A DNA stretch of 64,000 nt from Microbacterium ureisolvens (GCF_019511645.1 NZ_JAEUAX010000001.1:682001-746000), one strand, 5' to 3'. Shown: positions 1 through 13,868, numbered from the stretch's first letter. The notes: generated by a model not told the origin, from the letters alone. Numbers and translations: made by a program.

Positions 1-170
1 TGCACCGTGCGCAGGTCGGTGAAGGGCGGGAACACCGCGACCTCGACCGAGCCGTCCTCGTGCTTGGCGTCCTTGAGGGTCCAGTGCAGCTTCTGCACGA
101 ACGCGACCGCCTGCAGGTGATCGAGGTTCATCTTCCAGTTGCCCGCGATGAGCGGGGTGCGGCTGCTCAC
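1..170 (-). CDS. tpiA: Triosephosphate isomerase, N-terminal part (cut by window edge)
   Basis: Only the first 56 codons are in the window. The translation contains [10 protein letters not shown], the N-terminal signature of triosephosphate isomerase, whose Asn and Lys form part of the active site that interconverts dihydroxyacetone phosphate and glyceraldehyde 3-phosphate. I chose the GTG at 170 because it overlaps the pgk stop as GTGA, the usual sign of translational coupling. An in-frame ATG at 176 is the alternative. It is the last visible gene of a gapA-pgk-tpiA glycolytic operon on the minus strand. Confidence 0.93.
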   Translation of the reverse strand, partial: MSSRTPLIAGNWKMNLDHLQAVAFVQKLHWTLKDAKHEDGSVEVAVFPPFTDLRTV

Positions 171-1381
171 TGCCATCCGAGGACCTCCAGTCCGGGGAGC
201 TTCTTGCCCTCGAGGAACTCGAGGCTGGCGCCGCCGCCGGTCGAGATGTGACCGAAGGCGTCGTCGGCGAATCCGAGTTGGCGCACCGCCGCCGCCGAGT
301 CGCCGCCTCCCACGACCGACAGACCGTCGACCTGGGTGAGCGCCTGCGCGACCGCTTTGGTGCCTGCGGCGAACGGCGCGAGCTCGAACACGCCCATCGG
401 GCCGTTCCAGAACACCGTCTTCGAGTCGCGCACGAGCGCGGCGAAACGCTCCGCGGTCTCCGGTCCGATGTCGAGTCCCAGGCCGGACGCCCCGAACGCC
501 GTGTCTTCGATGCCGTCGGCGCTCGTCACCACGTGCTCCGCGTCGGCGCCGAACTTCGAGGCCACGACGACGTCGGTCGGGAGCACGAGCTCGACGCCCG
601 ACTCCTGGGCGCGACGCATGTAGTCGCGAACCGTGTCGAGCTGGTCGGCCTCGAGGAGGCTCGAGCCGACCTTGTGCCCGTGCGCGGCGAGGAAGGTGAA
701 CAGCATGCCGCCGCCGATGAGGAGACGGTCGACGCGCGGCAGCAGGTGGTCGATGACGCCCAGCTTGTCGCTGACCTTCGAGCCGCCGAGCACGACCGTG
801 TACGGCCGCTCGGGGTTCTCGGTCAGGCGGTCGAGGACGTCGACCTCCTTCTCGATGAGGAACCCGGCGGCCGACGGCAGGATCTCGGCGAGGTCGTAGA
901 CCGACGCCTGCTTGCGGTGCACGACGCCGAACCCGTCGGAGACGAGGACGTCGCCGAGCGTGGCGAGCTCCTCCGCGAACGCGCGACGGGTCGCATCGTC
1001 CTTCGCGGTCTCGCCCGGGTTGAACCGGAGGTTCTCGATGATCGCGACGTCGCCGTCCTCGAGGGCGGCGACCGCTTCGCGAGCCGACTCCCCCACCGTG
1101 TCGCGCGCGAACGCGACGGGCTTGCCGAGGAGCTCCGAGAGTCGCTGGGCGACCGGCTCGAGGCTGTACTTCGGATCGGGGGCACCGTCGGGGCGACCGA
1201 GGTGCGAGCAGACGACGACGCGGGCGCCCTGGTTGATCAGGGCGTTGAGCGTGGGGAGCGTGGCCCGCACACGGCCATCGTCCGTGATGATCCCGTCCTG
1301 AAGGGGGACGTTGAGATCAGCACGGACGATGACGCGCTTGCCGGCCAGCGAACCCAGCGAATCGAGGGTGCGCAGGGCCAT
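167..1381 (-). CDS. pgk: Phosphoglycerate kinase
   Basis: This cytoplasmic enzyme transfers phosphate from 1,3-bisphosphoglycerate to ADP. The 404 residues match the normal length. Visible features are RADLNVPL near residue 20 (substrate-binding domain), a central WNGPMGVFE stretch, and the C-terminal GGGDSAAA nucleotide loop near residue 355 followed by [13 protein letters not shown]. It lies 9 bases after gapA and overlaps tpiA by 4 bases, so the three genes are almost certainly one transcript. Nothing is missing or unusual. Confidence 0.97.
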   Translation of the reverse strand: MALRTLDSLGSLAGKRVIVRADLNVPLQDGIITDDGRVRATLPTLNALINQGARVVVCSHLGRPDGAPDPKYSLEPVAQRLSELLGKPVAFARDTVGESAREAVAALEDGDVAIIENLRFNPGETAKDDATRRAFAEELATLGDVLVSDGFGVVHRKQASVYDLAEILPSAAGFLIEKEVDVLDRLTENPERPYTVVLGGSKVSDKLGVIDHLLPRVDRLLIGGGMLFTFLAAHGHKVGSSLLEADQLDTVRDYMRRAQESGVELVLPTDVVVASKFGADAEHVVTSADGIEDTAFGASGLGLDIGPETAERFAALVRDSKTVFWNGPMGVFELAPFAAGTKAVAQALTQVDGLSVVGGGDSAAAVRQLGFADDAFGHISTGGGASLEFLEGKKLPGLEVLGWQ

Positions 1382-1390
1382 GGCTGCGGC

Positions 1391-2500
<1,110 letters not shown>

Positions 2501-2504
2501 CTAA

Positions 2505-3131
2505 CTAGGACAGTACCAGCAGGCCCGGGGTCTTCTGACGGGCGGCGTCGAGGCGCTGTGCGACGTTCTGCCAGTTCGCGATGTTCCACACCGCCTTGAC
2601 GTAGTCGGCCTTGACGTTGAGGTAATCCAGGTAGAAGGCGTGCTCCCACATGTCGAGCTGGAACACCGGGATCGTGCCCTGGGCGGTGTTGCTCTGCTGG
2701 TCGAAAAGCTGCTGGATCAGGAGCTGCTCGCCGATCGGGTCCCAGCTGAGCACCGCCCAGCCCGAGCCCTGGATGCCGGTCGCGGCGGCGGTGAAGTGCG
2801 CCTGGAACTTGTCGAAGCCGCCGAAGAACTCGTCGATGGCGGCACGCAGCTCGCCCTCGGGCTCGCCGCCACCCTCGGGCGACAGGTTGGTCCAGAAGAT
2901 CGAGTGGTTGACGTGACCGCCGAGATTGAACGCGAGGTCCTTCTCGAGCTTGTTCACGTTCGCCAGGCTGCCGGACTCGCGCGCCTCGGCCAGCTGCTCC
3001 AGCGCGGTGTTCGCGCCGGTCACGTACGCCTGGTGGTGCTTGCTGTGGTGCAGCTCCATGATCTTGCCGCTGATGTGCGGCTCGAGGGCGGCGTAGTCGT
3101 AAGGGAGGTCGGGCAAGGTGTACTTCGCCAT
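2505..3131 (-). CDS. sodA: Superoxide dismutase, Fe/Mn family
   Basis: Converts superoxide to hydrogen peroxide and oxygen in the cytoplasm. The protein has 208 residues, the usual length. The metal-ligand regions are all present: HHSKHHQAY in the N-terminal helical domain, HVNHSIFW, and [11 protein letters not shown] near the C-terminus. The text does not reveal whether the metal is Fe or Mn; Mn is common in this group. An ATG start with a GGAAGAAGAG ribosome site is preceded by a -10-like TAGGAT, and hairpins lie on both sides, so the gene is probably monocistronic. Confidence 0.96.
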   Translation of the reverse strand: MAKYTLPDLPYDYAALEPHISGKIMELHHSKHHQAYVTGANTALEQLAEARESGSLANVNKLEKDLAFNLGGHVNHSIFWTNLSPEGGGEPEGELRAAIDEFFGGFDKFQAHFTAAATGIQGSGWAVLSWDPIGEQLLIQQLFDQQSNTAQGTIPVFQLDMWEHAFYLDYLNVKADYVKAVWNIANWQNVAQRLDAARQKTPGLLVLS

Positions 3132-3190
3132 GTTCTCTTCTTCCTGTCGGCGCGCGCCGAAATCCCCGGCGCAGCGAGGGTGACGGATTC

Positions 3191-3196
3191 ATCCTA
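3191..3196 (-). promoter_or_regulatory. Putative -10 of sodA
   Basis: TAGGAT on the minus strand would place the start of transcription about 53 bases before the sodA ATG. No convincing -35 is visible. Confidence 0.35.
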
Positions 3197-3251
3197 CTGA
3201 GCGCCAACGCCCGCGCGGCGGGGTTGCTTCCGACTGTGACGTGTGGAAGAG

Positions 3252-3276
3252 CGGATGCTGCGGTCCGCGGCATCCG
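3252..3276 (-). terminator. Hairpin after whiA
   Basis: CGGATGCTGCGG and CCGCGGCATCCG pair over 12 positions with one G-U pair, beginning 9 bases after the whiA stop. The arms are built from the GGATGC/GCATCC word that recurs through the window. Confidence 0.6.
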
Positions 3277-3285
3277 TGAGAGAGC

Positions 3286-4263
3286 TCAGTCCTCGATGCC
3301 GGCGGGGACGGCGGCCTCGGTGCCGGCAATCCCCTCGGCCTCGGCCTTCTTGTCGGCCATCGCGAGGAGGCGGCGGATGCGGCCGGCCACGGCGTCCTTG
3401 GTGAGCGGAGGGTCGGCGTGGTGGCCGAGCTCGTCGAGGCTGGCGTCACGGTGCGCGAGGCGGAGGTCGCCCGCCTGACGGAGGTGGTCGGGAACCTCGT
3501 CGCCGAGGATCTCGAGTGCACGCTCGACGCGCGCGCACGCGGCGACGGCTGCCTGCGCGGAGCGGCGCAGGTTGGCGTCGTCGAAGTTCACGAGCCGGTT
3601 GACGCCGGCGCGCACCTCACGGCGCTGGCGCATCTGGTCCCACTCGCTCGCGGCGCGGACGGCGCCCATGGCGGCCAGGGCCGCGCGGATCGCCTCCCCC
3701 TCGCGCACGACGACGCGCGGAATGCCGCGCACCTCGCGGGCCTTGCCGGCGATGCCGAGGCGGTGCGCGGCGCCCACGAGCGCCATCGCGGCCTCGGACG
3801 AGGGGCAGGTGATCTCGAGCGCGGCTGAGCGCCCGGGGTCGCTGAGCGTGCCGGAGGCGAGGAACGCGCCGCGCCAGATGGCGGCGAGGTCGCCGCGCGA
3901 GCCGGTGGTGAGCTTGTTGGGCAGGCCCCGGACGGGGCGGCGGCGCTGGTCGAGGAGCCCGGTCTGGCGGGCGAGAGTCTCGCCGCCCTCGATGACGCGG
4001 ACGGCGTAATGACTGCCGGTCCGGGCCCCGGATCCCTGCACGTGCACCAACTCGGGTCGCACGCCGTACAGCTCGACGAGGTCGCGCGCGGTCCGGCGGG
4101 CGAGGATGTCGGAGTCCAGTTCGGCCTCCACCGCGACGCGGTTGGCGATCGAGTGCAGACCTCCCGAGAATCGCAGCAGGGACGTGAGCTCGGCCACCCG
4201 TGCCGTAGGGCGCGGGTCTCGCACGGTGATCAGCTCGGCCTTCACGTCAGCGGTCAGCGACAC
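3286..4263 (-). CDS. whiA: WhiA sporulation/division transcription regulator
   Basis: WhiA proteins combine a degenerate LAGLIDADG homing-endonuclease fold with a C-terminal helix-turn-helix. In Streptomyces they activate septation genes with WhiB, and they are conserved in non-sporulating Gram-positives. The start [11 protein letters not shown], the central [14 protein letters not shown] stretch and a C-terminal DNA-binding region with [14 protein letters not shown] fit the family, and 325 residues is the normal length. The GTG start follows an AAGGAG site. It sits 68 bases after rapZ in the conserved uvrC-rapZ-whiA order. Confidence 0.95.
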   Translation of the reverse strand: MSLTADVKAELITVRDPRPTARVAELTSLLRFSGGLHSIANRVAVEAELDSDILARRTARDLVELYGVRPELVHVQGSGARTGSHYAVRVIEGGETLARQTGLLDQRRRPVRGLPNKLTTGSRGDLAAIWRGAFLASGTLSDPGRSAALEITCPSSEAAMALVGAAHRLGIAGKAREVRGIPRVVVREGEAIRAALAAMGAVRAASEWDQMRQRREVRAGVNRLVNFDDANLRRSAQAAVAACARVERALEILGDEVPDHLRQAGDLRLAHRDASLDELGHHADPPLTKDAVAGRIRRLLAMADKKAEAEGIAGTEAAVPAGIED

Positions 4264-4331
4264 GGGTCTCCTTCAGGGTCTTGCGGGAACGACCGTCAAG
4301 CCTACCCGGCCGCTCCGGCCGGGCGACCCGG

Positions 4332-5213
4332 TCACTCGCGCCCGAGGTCGCGATGCGTGACGCGGACGGCGACGCCGGGTACGCTCGCGAGGCGCTGCGC
4401 GAGCTCGCGCACCATCACGACCGAGCGGTGCTTCCCGCCCGTGCAGCCGATGGCGACCACCGAATGGCTCTTGTTCTCGCGCTGGTAGCCCTCGAGCACC
4501 GGACGCAGGGCCGCGCTGTACGCGTCGAGGAACTCCTCGGCACCCTGCTGGCCGAGCACGTACTCACGGACCTCCTCGTCCTCCCCCGTGAACGGGCGGA
4601 GCCGCTCGTCCCAGAACGGGTTCGGGAGGAAGCGCATATCGGCCACGATGTCGGCGTCCGGCGGAAGACCGTACTTGAATCCGAAACTCTGGAGCGTCAG
4701 CGTGTGCCGCGCCGCGCCCTCCTCGCTGAAGAGGTCGGCCACCTTCGTGGCCAGCTGGTGGATGTTGTACGACGACGTGTCGATGATGACGTCGGCGCTC
4801 TCGCGAACGGCGGCGAGACGCCCGCGCTCGCGACGGATGCCGTCGAGGATCGTGCCGTCGCCCTGCAGCGGGTGCGGGCGCCGCACCGCCTCGAAGCGGC
4901 GGACCAGCACCTCGTCCGAGGCATCCAGGAAGAGCAGCCGGATCTGGCGGCGCTCGCGGAGCGCCCGCATCGCGTCGGGGAGGTCCGAGAAGAGGTCGCG
5001 CCCGCGCACGTCGACCACGACGGCAACCCGGGGCAGCACTCCCCCTGCGAGCTCGGTGAGGTCGAGCAGCGGCTTGAGCATCTGCGGGGGGAGGTTGTCG
5101 ACCACGTACCAGTCGAGATCCTCCAGCGCGTTGGCCGCCGTCGACCGCCCGGCACCCGACATCCCTGTGACGATCAGCACTTCTCCGACGTCCTGACGCG
5201 TCGCCTCGCCCAT
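4332..5213 (-). CDS. rapZ: RapZ/YvcJ-family nucleotide-binding protein
   Basis: P-loop protein of the RapZ family. In E. coli RapZ is an RNase E adapter for small RNAs; in Gram-positives YvcJ hydrolyses nucleotides and the partner is unclear. The Walker A motif GMSGAGRST lies at about residues 17-25, DNLPP follows, and the C-terminal [10 protein letters not shown] phosphate-binding signature is intact. I prefer the ATG at 5213, which follows a G-rich stretch, over an in-frame ATG at 5243. It lies between uvrC and whiA, the standard actinobacterial arrangement. Confidence 0.93.
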   Translation of the reverse strand: MGEATRQDVGEVLIVTGMSGAGRSTAANALEDLDWYVVDNLPPQMLKPLLDLTELAGGVLPRVAVVVDVRGRDLFSDLPDAMRALRERRQIRLLFLDASDEVLVRRFEAVRRPHPLQGDGTILDGIRRERGRLAAVRESADVIIDTSSYNIHQLATKVADLFSEEGAARHTLTLQSFGFKYGLPPDADIVADMRFLPNPFWDERLRPFTGEDEEVREYVLGQQGAEEFLDAYSAALRPVLEGYQRENKSHSVVAIGCTGGKHRSVVMVRELAQRLASVPGVAVRVTHRDLGRE

Positions 5214-5274
5214 GCCCACCCCCGTCCCGACAAGCCTAGTCATATCTGACGGCCGCTCGTCGGCGCGACCGCCG

Positions 5275-7203
5275 CTATGGCGCGTCGGCGAGGGCGGGCT
5301 CGGCGAGGTGGGTGTGGATGGCCGCCGCGAGCTTCGGCCCGATCCCGGGAAGCTCGGCGATCTCCTCCGGCGTCGCCTTCTTCAGCGCAGACACCGACCC
5401 GAAGTGCCGCAGCAGCGCCTTGATGCGGGCGTCGCCCAGGCCGGGTACCTCTGCCAGCACACTCTGGATGTCGCGGCGGCGACGCTTGCGCTGGTGCGTG
5501 ATCGCGAACCGGTGGGCCTCGTCGCGCAGCCTCTGGAGCAGGTACAGCGCCTCGGAGGTGCGGGGAAGGATGACCGGATACTCCTCTCCCGGAAGCCACA
5601 CCTCCTCGAGCCGTTTGGCGATGCCGCACAGCGCGATCTCTTCATGCCCGGCGTCGCGCAACGCACGCGCCGCGGCCTCGACCTGGGGCTGACCGCCGTC
5701 GACGACCAGGAGCTGGGGTCGGTAGGCGAAGCGCGGGCGGCGCCGCTCGGTCACGACCTCGCCGTCCGCGGTCGGGTCGGGTGCTGCCTCGGGCTCGTTC
5801 TCTTCCGGACGATCGAGGTATGCGAGCCGGCGCGTGAGCACCTGGTAGAGCGAGTCTGTGTCGTCGGTGGTCTCGGCGACACCGAACGAGCGGTACTGGT
5901 CTTTGCGGGGCAGGCCGTCCTCGAAGACGACCATCGACGCCACGACGTTCGTGCCGCTCAGGTGCGACACGTCGAAGCATTCGATGCGCAGTGGGGCCTC
6001 GGACAGATCGAGAGCCTCCTGCAGGTCGGTGAGCGCCTGGCTGCGCGCGACGTAGTCGCTGGTGCGCCGGGTCTTGTGGAGCATCAGCGCCTGCTGTGCG
6101 TTCAGGGTCGCGGTGCGCATGAGGTCGGCCTTGCGGCCGCGTTGAGCGACCTGGATGGTCACGGCCTTGCCCCGGCGCCCCCGCAGCCACTCCTCGAGGT
6201 CGGCGGCGTCGTCGGGCATCGCCGGCACCAGCACCTGCTTGGGGATGTCGGCGCCCGCGGCGTTGCCGTAAGTGCGCTGCAGCACCTGATCGACGAGCTC
6301 GCCGCCGGTGATGTCGAGCTCCTTCTCGATGGTGGTCGCTCGCACACCACGCACGCGGCCGCCGCGGATCACGAAATGCTGCACGGTGGCGGCCAGTTCG
6401 TCCTCGGCGATGCCGAAGAGGTCGGCGTCCGTGTCGGCCGCGAGCACGAGCGCGCTGCGGTTCAGCACGGCGTCGATCGACTGCAGCCGGTCGCGGTAGA
6501 CGGCGGCCGCCTCGTAGTCCATCGCGGCCGAGGCCGCGCGCATGCGCGCGGTGAGCTCCCTCGTGAAGCGCTGATCGCCGCCCGACATGAACGCGATGAA
6601 GTCGTCGACGATCGCCCGGTGCTCCTCGATCGTGACCTTCATCGAGCATGGCCCGCCGCAGCGCCCGATCTGCCCGGGGAAGCACGGCCTCCCGGTCGCC
6701 ATCGCCTTCTTGTACGACGAATCGCTGCAGGTGCGGATCGGGAACACCTTGATCATCAGATCGATCGTGTCGTGCACGGCCCACACCTTCGGGTACGGGC
6801 CGAAGTACTTCGCTCCGGGGATGCGGCGATTGCGGGTCACGATGACGCGCGGCGCCTCGTCGGCGAGCGTGATCGCCATGAAGGGGTACGACTTGTCGTC
6901 CTTGTAGCGGACGTTGAACGGCGGATCGAACTCCTTGATCCACTGGTACTCGAGCTGCAGCGAGTCCACGTCGGTCGCGACGACCGTCCATTCCACCGAT
7001 GCCGCGGTCGTGACCATGCGCCGCGTGCGCTCGTGGAGCGTGTGCAGCGGCGCGAAGTAATTCGACAGGCGCGCACGGAGGTTCTTCGCCTTGCCGACGT
7101 ACAGCACGCGTCCGTCGCGATCGCGGAACCGGTAGACCCCCGGGTTCGTGGGGATCTCCCCCGGCTTCGGCTTGTACGGGACGGTGGGAGCGGAGCGCGC
7201 CAT
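5275..7203 (-). CDS. uvrC: Excinuclease ABC subunit C
   Basis: Nuclease subunit of UvrABC nucleotide excision repair, which cuts on both sides of a lesion. The 642 residues carry an N-terminal GIY-YIG domain ([20 protein letters not shown]), a cysteine cluster [13 protein letters not shown] in the region linked to an iron-sulfur cluster in UvrC, a UVR segment around residues 200-235, an RNase H-like second nuclease domain with [10 protein letters not shown], and C-terminal helix-hairpin-helix repeats ([25 protein letters not shown]). It starts 4 bases after the uvrA stop, so both are on one transcript. Confidence 0.97.
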   Translation of the reverse strand: MARSAPTVPYKPKPGEIPTNPGVYRFRDRDGRVLYVGKAKNLRARLSNYFAPLHTLHERTRRMVTTAASVEWTVVATDVDSLQLEYQWIKEFDPPFNVRYKDDKSYPFMAITLADEAPRVIVTRNRRIPGAKYFGPYPKVWAVHDTIDLMIKVFPIRTCSDSSYKKAMATGRPCFPGQIGRCGGPCSMKVTIEEHRAIVDDFIAFMSGGDQRFTRELTARMRAASAAMDYEAAAVYRDRLQSIDAVLNRSALVLAADTDADLFGIAEDELAATVQHFVIRGGRVRGVRATTIEKELDITGGELVDQVLQRTYGNAAGADIPKQVLVPAMPDDAADLEEWLRGRRGKAVTIQVAQRGRKADLMRTATLNAQQALMLHKTRRTSDYVARSQALTDLQEALDLSEAPLRIECFDVSHLSGTNVVASMVVFEDGLPRKDQYRSFGVAETTDDTDSLYQVLTRRLAYLDRPEENEPEAAPDPTADGEVVTERRRPRFAYRPQLLVVDGGQPQVEAAARALRDAGHEEIALCGIAKRLEEVWLPGEEYPVILPRTSEALYLLQRLRDEAHRFAITHQRKRRRRDIQSVLAEVPGLGDARIKALLRHFGSVSALKKATPEEIAELPGIGPKLAAAIHTHLAEPALADAP

Positions 7204-7207
7204 GCGC

Positions 7208-10177
7208 TCAGCCGGCCTTGCGGGCCTCGACGAGCTCGGTGACCGCGTGCGTGGGGGCGCGCAGCCCGAGGACCTCGGCGAGGAATGCGCCGGTGTGGCT
7301 GTCTTCCACGCGCGCGACCTGCTCCGGCGTGCCCGTCGCGATGACCTGGCCGCCGCCCGACCCGCCCTCGGGACCGAGGTCGATCACCCAGTCCGAGGAC
7401 TTGATGACGTCGAGGTTGTGCTCGATGACGATCACGGTGTTGCCCTTGTCGACCAGGCCGTTGAGCACCTCGAGGAGCTTCCGGACGTCCTCGAAGTGCA
7501 GACCCGTCGTCGGCTCGTCGAGCACGTAGATCGAGCGGCCGTTGGTACGCCGCTGCAGCTCGGTCGCGAGCTTCACGCGCTGCGCCTCACCGCCCGACAG
7601 CGTCGTGGCCGACTGACCGAGTCGCACGTAGCCGAGTCCGACGTCCACCAGCGTCTTCAGGTAGCGGTGGATGGCCTGGATCGGCTCGAAGAACTCCGCC
7701 GCCTCGGCGATCGGCATCTCGAGCACTTCGGCGATGTTCTTGCCCTTGTAGTGCACCGCCAGGGTGTCGCGGTTGTACCGCTTGCCGTGGCACACCTCGC
7801 AGTCGACGTACACGTCGGGGAGGAAGTTCATCTCGATCTTGATCGTGCCGTCGCCCGAGCATGCCTCGCAGCGGCCGCCCTTCACGTTGAAGCTGAACCG
7901 CCCCGGCTGGTAGCCGCGCACCTTCGCCTCGGGCGTCTCGCTGAAGAGCGTGCGGATGCGGTCGAACACGCCGGTGTACGTCGCCGGGTTCGACCTCGGC
8001 GTGCGGCCGATCGGCGCCTGGTCGACGTGCACGACCTTGTCGAGGTTGTCGAGTCCGGTCACGCGCGTGTGCTTGCCGGCGACCCGGCGGGCGCCGTTGA
8101 GGCGCGTGGCGAGCACCTGATACAGGATGCCGTTGACCAGCGAGGACTTGCCCGAGCCGCTGACCCCGGTGACCGAGGTGAGCACCCCGAGCGGGAAGTC
8201 CACCGTCACGTTCTTGAGGTTGTTCTCGCGGGCGCCGACGACGGTCACCTGGCGCTTGCGGTCGATCTTGCGGCGCTTCTTCGGCGTGGGGATCGAGCGT
8301 CGGCCGGACAGGTAGTCGCCGGTGATGGAGTCGGGGTCGGCGAGGAGTTCGCCGATCGGGCCGGAGTGCACGACCTCACCGCCGTTGACGCCGGCACCCG
8401 GGCCGATGTCGACGACCCAGTCCGCGGCGTGGATCGTCTCCTCGTCGTGCTCGACGACGATGAGAGTGTTGCCGAGGTCGCGCAGGGCCACGAGGGTCTC
8501 GATGAGACGGCGGTTGTCGCGCTGGTGCAGGCCGATGGACGGCTCGTCGAGGACATACAGCACACCGGTCAGGCCGGAGCCGATCTGGGTCGCGAGCCGG
8601 ATGCGCTGCGCTTCGCCGCCCGACAGCGTCGCCGCGGCGCGGCTGAGGCTCAGGTAGTCGAGGCCGACGCGGATGAGGAAGTCGAGGCGAAGGCGGATCT
8701 CCCGCAGCACCGCGGCGGCGATCGTCGCCTCCCGCTCGGTGAGCGTCAGCTTCGCGAAGTACTCGCGAGCCTCGCCGAGGCTCAGGCGCGAGGCGTCCGC
8801 GATGGAATGCCCGTGCACCTGCACGGCCAGCACCTCGGGCTTGAGGCGGGCGCCGTCGCATACCGGGCACGGCACCTCCCGCAGGTACTCCGCCCAGCGC
8901 TGGCGCTGCGTGTCGGACTCGGCCTGCGTGTACTGGCGCTCGATGTAGGGCACGACGCCCTCGAAGCCCGACGAGTAGCGCATCTCGCGGCCGTAGCGGT
9001 TCTTCCACCGCACCGTGACCTTGTAGTTCTCGCCACGCAGCACCGCCTCGCGGACCTCGGACGGGAGCCTCTTCCACGGCGTGTCGAGCGAGAAGGCGAG
9101 GTCGTTGGCGAGTCCTTCGAGCAGGCGCTCGTAGTACTGGAAGAGCCCCTTGCCCTGCGTCGTCCAGGGGATGAGGACGCCGTCGCGGATCGAGAGGTCC
9201 TCGTCGCCGAGCATGAGCTCGACGTCCACCGACATGCGCGTGCCGAGACCCGAGCACGCGGGGCACGCGCCGAAGGGCGCGTTGAACGAGAACGTGCGCG
9301 GCTCGATCTCGGTCAGCTGCAGCGGGTGGCCGTTCGGACACGCGAGCTTCTCGGAGAACGACTGCCACGCGGCATCGCCCTCTTCGTCGACGAAGTTGAC
9401 CTGCACCACGCCGCCCGCGAGCGAGAGAGCGGTCTCGACCGAGTCGGTCACGCGGTCCAGGATGCCGGGTGCCGCGACGAGGCGGTCCACCACGACGGCG
9501 ATGTCGTGCTTGTAGCTCTTCTTGAGCGTCGGCGGCTCGGCGAGCTGGATCAGCTCGCCATCGACGATCGCACGGGCGTAGCCCTTCGCGCCGAGCTCCT
9601 TGAAGAGGTCGACGAACTCGCCCTTCTTCTGCGTGACGACGGGGGCGACGATCTGGTACCGCGTGCGCTCGGGCAGCTCCATGAGCTGGTCGGCGATCTG
9701 CTGCACGGTCTGGCGCTGGATCACCTCGCCGCACTCAGGACAGTGCGGGATGCCGATGCGAGCCCACAGCAGACGCATGTAGTCGTGGATCTCGGTGATG
9801 GTGCCGACCGTCGAGCGCGGGTTGCGGTTGGTCGACTTCTGGTCGATGGACACGGCGGGGCTCAGCCCCTCGATGAAGTCGACGTCGGGGCGGTCGACCT
9901 GTCCGAGGAACTGCCGGGCGTAGGCGCTCAGCGACTCGACGTACCGACGCTGACCCTCCGCGAAGATGGTGTCGAACGCGAGGCTCGACTTGCCCGAGCC
10001 CGACAGGCCCGTGAACACGACGAGCGAATCGCGCGGGATGTCGAGGTCGACGTCCTTGAGGTTGTGCACGCGGGCACCGCGGACGCTGAGCTTTCCGCTG
10101 GTAGCGCCGACGGAGTTTCCGGTCAGAGCAGCATTGTTCTCCGCTTTTGGCGGCAGGGCGACAGGGACGATGGGCAC
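7208..10177 (-). CDS. uvrA: Excinuclease ABC subunit A
   Basis: Damage-recognition ATPase of nucleotide excision repair. Its 989 residues show two ABC modules: Walker [13 protein letters not shown] near the N-terminus and [12 protein letters not shown] in the second half, each followed by an LSGGEAQR signature and a D-E Walker B. Zinc modules with CPVCDGARL and CEACSGDGT are intact. The GTG at 10177 stands 6 bases after a TAGACT hexamer and lacks a ribosome site, suggesting a leaderless mRNA. It is followed directly by uvrC. Confidence 0.97.
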   Translation of the reverse strand: MPIVPVALPPKAENNAALTGNSVGATSGKLSVRGARVHNLKDVDLDIPRDSLVVFTGLSGSGKSSLAFDTIFAEGQRRYVESLSAYARQFLGQVDRPDVDFIEGLSPAVSIDQKSTNRNPRSTVGTITEIHDYMRLLWARIGIPHCPECGEVIQRQTVQQIADQLMELPERTRYQIVAPVVTQKKGEFVDLFKELGAKGYARAIVDGELIQLAEPPTLKKSYKHDIAVVVDRLVAAPGILDRVTDSVETALSLAGGVVQVNFVDEEGDAAWQSFSEKLACPNGHPLQLTEIEPRTFSFNAPFGACPACSGLGTRMSVDVELMLGDEDLSIRDGVLIPWTTQGKGLFQYYERLLEGLANDLAFSLDTPWKRLPSEVREAVLRGENYKVTVRWKNRYGREMRYSSGFEGVVPYIERQYTQAESDTQRQRWAEYLREVPCPVCDGARLKPEVLAVQVHGHSIADASRLSLGEAREYFAKLTLTEREATIAAAVLREIRLRLDFLIRVGLDYLSLSRAAATLSGGEAQRIRLATQIGSGLTGVLYVLDEPSIGLHQRDNRRLIETLVALRDLGNTLIVVEHDEETIHAADWVVDIGPGAGVNGGEVVHSGPIGELLADPDSITGDYLSGRRSIPTPKKRRKIDRKRQVTVVGARENNLKNVTVDFPLGVLTSVTGVSGSGKSSLVNGILYQVLATRLNGARRVAGKHTRVTGLDNLDKVVHVDQAPIGRTPRSNPATYTGVFDRIRTLFSETPEAKVRGYQPGRFSFNVKGGRCEACSGDGTIKIEMNFLPDVYVDCEVCHGKRYNRDTLAVHYKGKNIAEVLEMPIAEAAEFFEPIQAIHRYLKTLVDVGLGYVRLGQSATTLSGGEAQRVKLATELQRRTNGRSIYVLDEPTTGLHFEDVRKLLEVLNGLVDKGNTVIVIEHNLDVIKSSDWVIDLGPEGGSGGGQVIATGTPEQVARVEDSHTGAFLAEVLGLRAPTHAVTELVEARKAG

Positions 10178-10183
10178 CCGACA

Positions 10184-10189
10184 AGTCTA
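10184..10189 (-). promoter_or_regulatory. -10 element of uvrA (leaderless)
   Basis: TAGACT followed by 6 bases and the GTG start. At this spacing transcription would begin at or next to the start codon. No LexA-type box was recognised around it. Confidence 0.55.
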
Positions 10190-10236
10190 GGTGGGGGTTC
10201 CGACACGCGGGCTGGGAGCAGTCGCCGTGGGCGAAG

Positions 10237-10261
10237 GACCGCGCGGGCGACCGGCGCGGTC
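10237..10261 (-). terminator. Hairpin at the end of marR
   Basis: GACCGCGC and GCGCGGTC form a perfect 8-bp stem with a 9-base loop. The outer arm overlaps the marR stop codon. There is no U-tract. Confidence 0.45.
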
Positions 10262-10703
10262 AGCGGGCGCCGGCGAAGGGCTGCAGTGCGTCGCGGAGCG
10301 CCAGCAGCGCAGCGGCATCCGTTCCCACGCTCGCCATGACCTTGCCCGGCACCTCGAGCGCCTGCACGCGCAGGCGCGCACCCGCCTCGGTCAGTCGGAC
10401 GTCCAGCACCCGCTCGTCGTCGTCGCGGCGGGTCCGGGTGACGAGCCCCTGCGCCTCGAGGCGCTTCACCAGCGGCGACAGCGTCGCAGGCTCCAGGGCG
10501 AGCTCTGCGGCCAGCTCGCGCAGCGAACGGGGCGACCGCTCCCACAGCGCGAGCATCACCAGGTACTGCGGATGCGTCAGGCCGAGCGGCTCGAGGATCG
10601 GCCGGTACAGTCCGACGACGTTGCGCGCCGCGGTCACGAGCGCGAAGCAGACCTGATTGTCCAGCTTGAGCAGGTCGTCGGGACCGAGTTCGGCATTCGT
10701 CAC
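10260..10703 (-). CDS. MarR-family transcriptional regulator
   Basis: A 147-residue winged-helix protein of normal MarR length. The core reads LGLTHPQYLVMLALWE, then a recognition-helix region ELALEPATLSPLVKRLEAQGLV and the wing TRTRRDDDERVLDVRLT. MarR proteins usually repress their own gene and a divergent neighbour and respond to small phenolic or oxidant signals; the ligand here is unknown. The GTG start is 6 bases after a TAGGAT hexamer. It is divergent from a small zinc-ribbon gene across a 43-base gap that carries a CTAA-TTAG palindrome. Confidence 0.9.
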   Translation of the reverse strand: MTNAELGPDDLLKLDNQVCFALVTAARNVVGLYRPILEPLGLTHPQYLVMLALWERSPRSLRELAAELALEPATLSPLVKRLEAQGLVTRTRRDDDERVLDVRLTEAGARLRVQALEVPGKVMASVGTDAAALLALRDALQPFAGAR

Positions 10704-10746
10704 GCGAAGATCCTATCGCGCGCTAATCGTTAGTACTCTAATGAAC
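10704..10746. promoter_or_regulatory. Divergent promoter with probable MarR operator
   Basis: The palindrome CTAATCGTTAG (10723-10733) is followed by a third half site CTAA at 10738-10741. On its left is TAGGAT (10710-10715, minus strand, 6 bases from the marR GTG). On its right is TACTCT (10734-10739, plus strand, 7 bases from the ATG at 10747). The palindrome thus lies between two back-to-back -10 boxes, as expected for a repressor that shuts both genes. Confidence 0.6.
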
Positions 10747-11001
10747 ATGCCAGACACGGATTCATCCACCCCGGACCGTCGTCCGCTCCGAGAGCGCGTG
10801 CGCGACGCAGGCGGTTGGTACGCGTTCCTCAACTCCCACTTGATCCGCGTCGCCGGTCCCGCCGCCGTCGGGCCCTATGAGACGACTCCCCCGCCGAGCC
10901 AGGCGGAACGGGCGGAGCGTGCATGCCCGCTCTGCGGCGCACCGATCTCGCAGCACACGTTCGACCGCTCCGGGCCGAAACCCCTCATGCACTGCCCGTG
11001 A
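10747..11001 (+). CDS. Small zinc-ribbon-like protein under the MarR promoter
   Basis: I do not recognise this 84-residue protein as a named family. The N-terminal half is polar with a short RDAGGWYAFLNSHLIRVAG segment. The C-terminus has CPLC, then QHTF and a terminal HC, enough for a Cys/His zinc site. The ATG at 10747 was preferred over one at 10741 because it stands 7 bases from a TACTCT hexamer; no ribosome site is present for either. Being divergent from marR across a probable operator, it is likely that regulator's target. Confidence 0.65.
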   Translation: MPDTDSSTPDRRPLRERVRDAGGWYAFLNSHLIRVAGPAAVGPYETTPPPSQAERAERACPLCGAPISQHTFDRSGPKPLMHCP

Positions 11002-11028
11002 GCGCACGCCCGCGGCAGCCTCCAGGGG

Positions 11029-13110
<2,082 letters not shown>

Positions 13111-13116
13111 CAATCC

Positions 13117-13122
13117 AGCGTA
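13117..13122 (-). promoter_or_regulatory. -10 element of uvrB (leaderless)
   Basis: TACGCT, 6 bases, then the GTG at 13110, with no ribosome site between. This spacing decides the start codon. Confidence 0.5.
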
Positions 13123-13157
13123 GGCGCGGCCCCCGACATCGGGGCGGCGTTCGCGAT

Positions 13158-13182
13158 GAGCGGATGCCGCGGGCCGCCGCTC
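13158..13182 (-). terminator. Possible hairpin after the glycine-rich gene
   Basis: GAGCGG and CCGCTC pair over 6 bp with a 14-base loop, 9 bases beyond the stop of the glycine-rich gene and before the uvrB promoter. Weak on its own. Confidence 0.3.
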
Positions 13183-13191
13183 GCGCGCGGT

Positions 13192-13842
13192 TCAGCCGCC
13201 GAAGCCCCCGCCGTCGAAACCGCCGAAGCCTCCGGCGTCGAAGCCGCCACCGAAGCCCCCGTCGAAGCCGCCGCCGTCGAACCCGCTCCCGGCGCCGCCG
13301 TCGAATCCTGCTGAACCGGGGTCGTATGTCTCGCCGATCCAGGCGGGGCCGTCGCCGAGCTGCAGGGATCCCGCGCCGACCGTGAAGTACGCGGCCACCG
13401 AGCTCGACAGCAGGAACTGGTTCGCCACGATCGACATCACGCCCGCGCTCATCAGCATCGAGCGCGCATCCACGCCGTCGCGCGGGTCGCGGTCGTCGAC
13501 GCCGACCGCCGTGCGCGCGGGTTCCGTCGCCGTCGGGGTCGCCGAATCCGCCTCCGCGGCGCGGCGAGCCTTGTGCTCCTCGGCGCGGCGGACCAGCCGG
13601 GCGATCACGGTCGGATCCTCGGCGGCTGCGTCGCGCTCCGAGTCGGCGAGGAACGGGCGCAGCTGCTCGAACATCTCCCGCCGGCGCTGCGGCGGGACGT
13701 CCGCGAACGCCGAGGCGTGCGCGCTCTCGATCACCGATGCGGGCAGGGTGTTGAGGAGGTAGACGTAGCGCGCGATGCGCTCCTCCTCCGTCGCCGCCCC
13801 GTACGGCGTCTTGCGCCGGCGGAACCTCGAGAACACGGCCAT
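13192..13842 (-). CDS. Glycine-rich membrane protein, paralog A
   Basis: Unrecognised 216-residue protein. Residues about 20-70 form a charged helical block with RYVYLLNTLP and HASAFADVPPQRR, residues 127-150 are a single hydrophobic segment, and from about residue 172 the tail is almost only Gly, Phe, Asp and Ser in FDGG-like repeats. A second gene at 18704-19390 has the same three-part plan and a matching helical block, so they are paralogs. GGAGGT lies 5 bases before the ATG. It follows coaE by 26 bases, probably as one transcript. The role is unknown. Confidence 0.8.
   Translation of the reverse strand: MAVFSRFRRRKTPYGAATEEERIARYVYLLNTLPASVIESAHASAFADVPPQRRREMFEQLRPFLADSERDAAAEDPTVIARLVRRAEEHKARRAAEADSATPTATEPARTAVGVDDRDPRDGVDARSMLMSAGVMSIVANQFLLSSSVAAYFTVGAGSLQLGDGPAWIGETYDPGSAGFDGGAGSGFDGGGFDGGFGGGFDAGGFGGFDGGGFGG
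13195..13310. repeat. Imperfect tandem repeats coding for Gly/Phe/Asp tail
   Basis: Units close to CCGCCGTCGAA and CCGAAGCC alternate through this stretch and encode the F-D-G-G repeats of paralog A. It is a coding repeat, prone to length change, not a CRISPR: there are no spacers. Confidence 0.6.
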
Positions 13843-13868
13843 GAGGTACCTCCTCGCTCGTCTCCAGG

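Noticed and set aside
13192..13330. Repeats resembling a CRISPR or VNTR
   Set aside because: They are in frame, without spacers, and encode the FDGG tail of a protein. No CRISPR array or cas gene was seen in the window.
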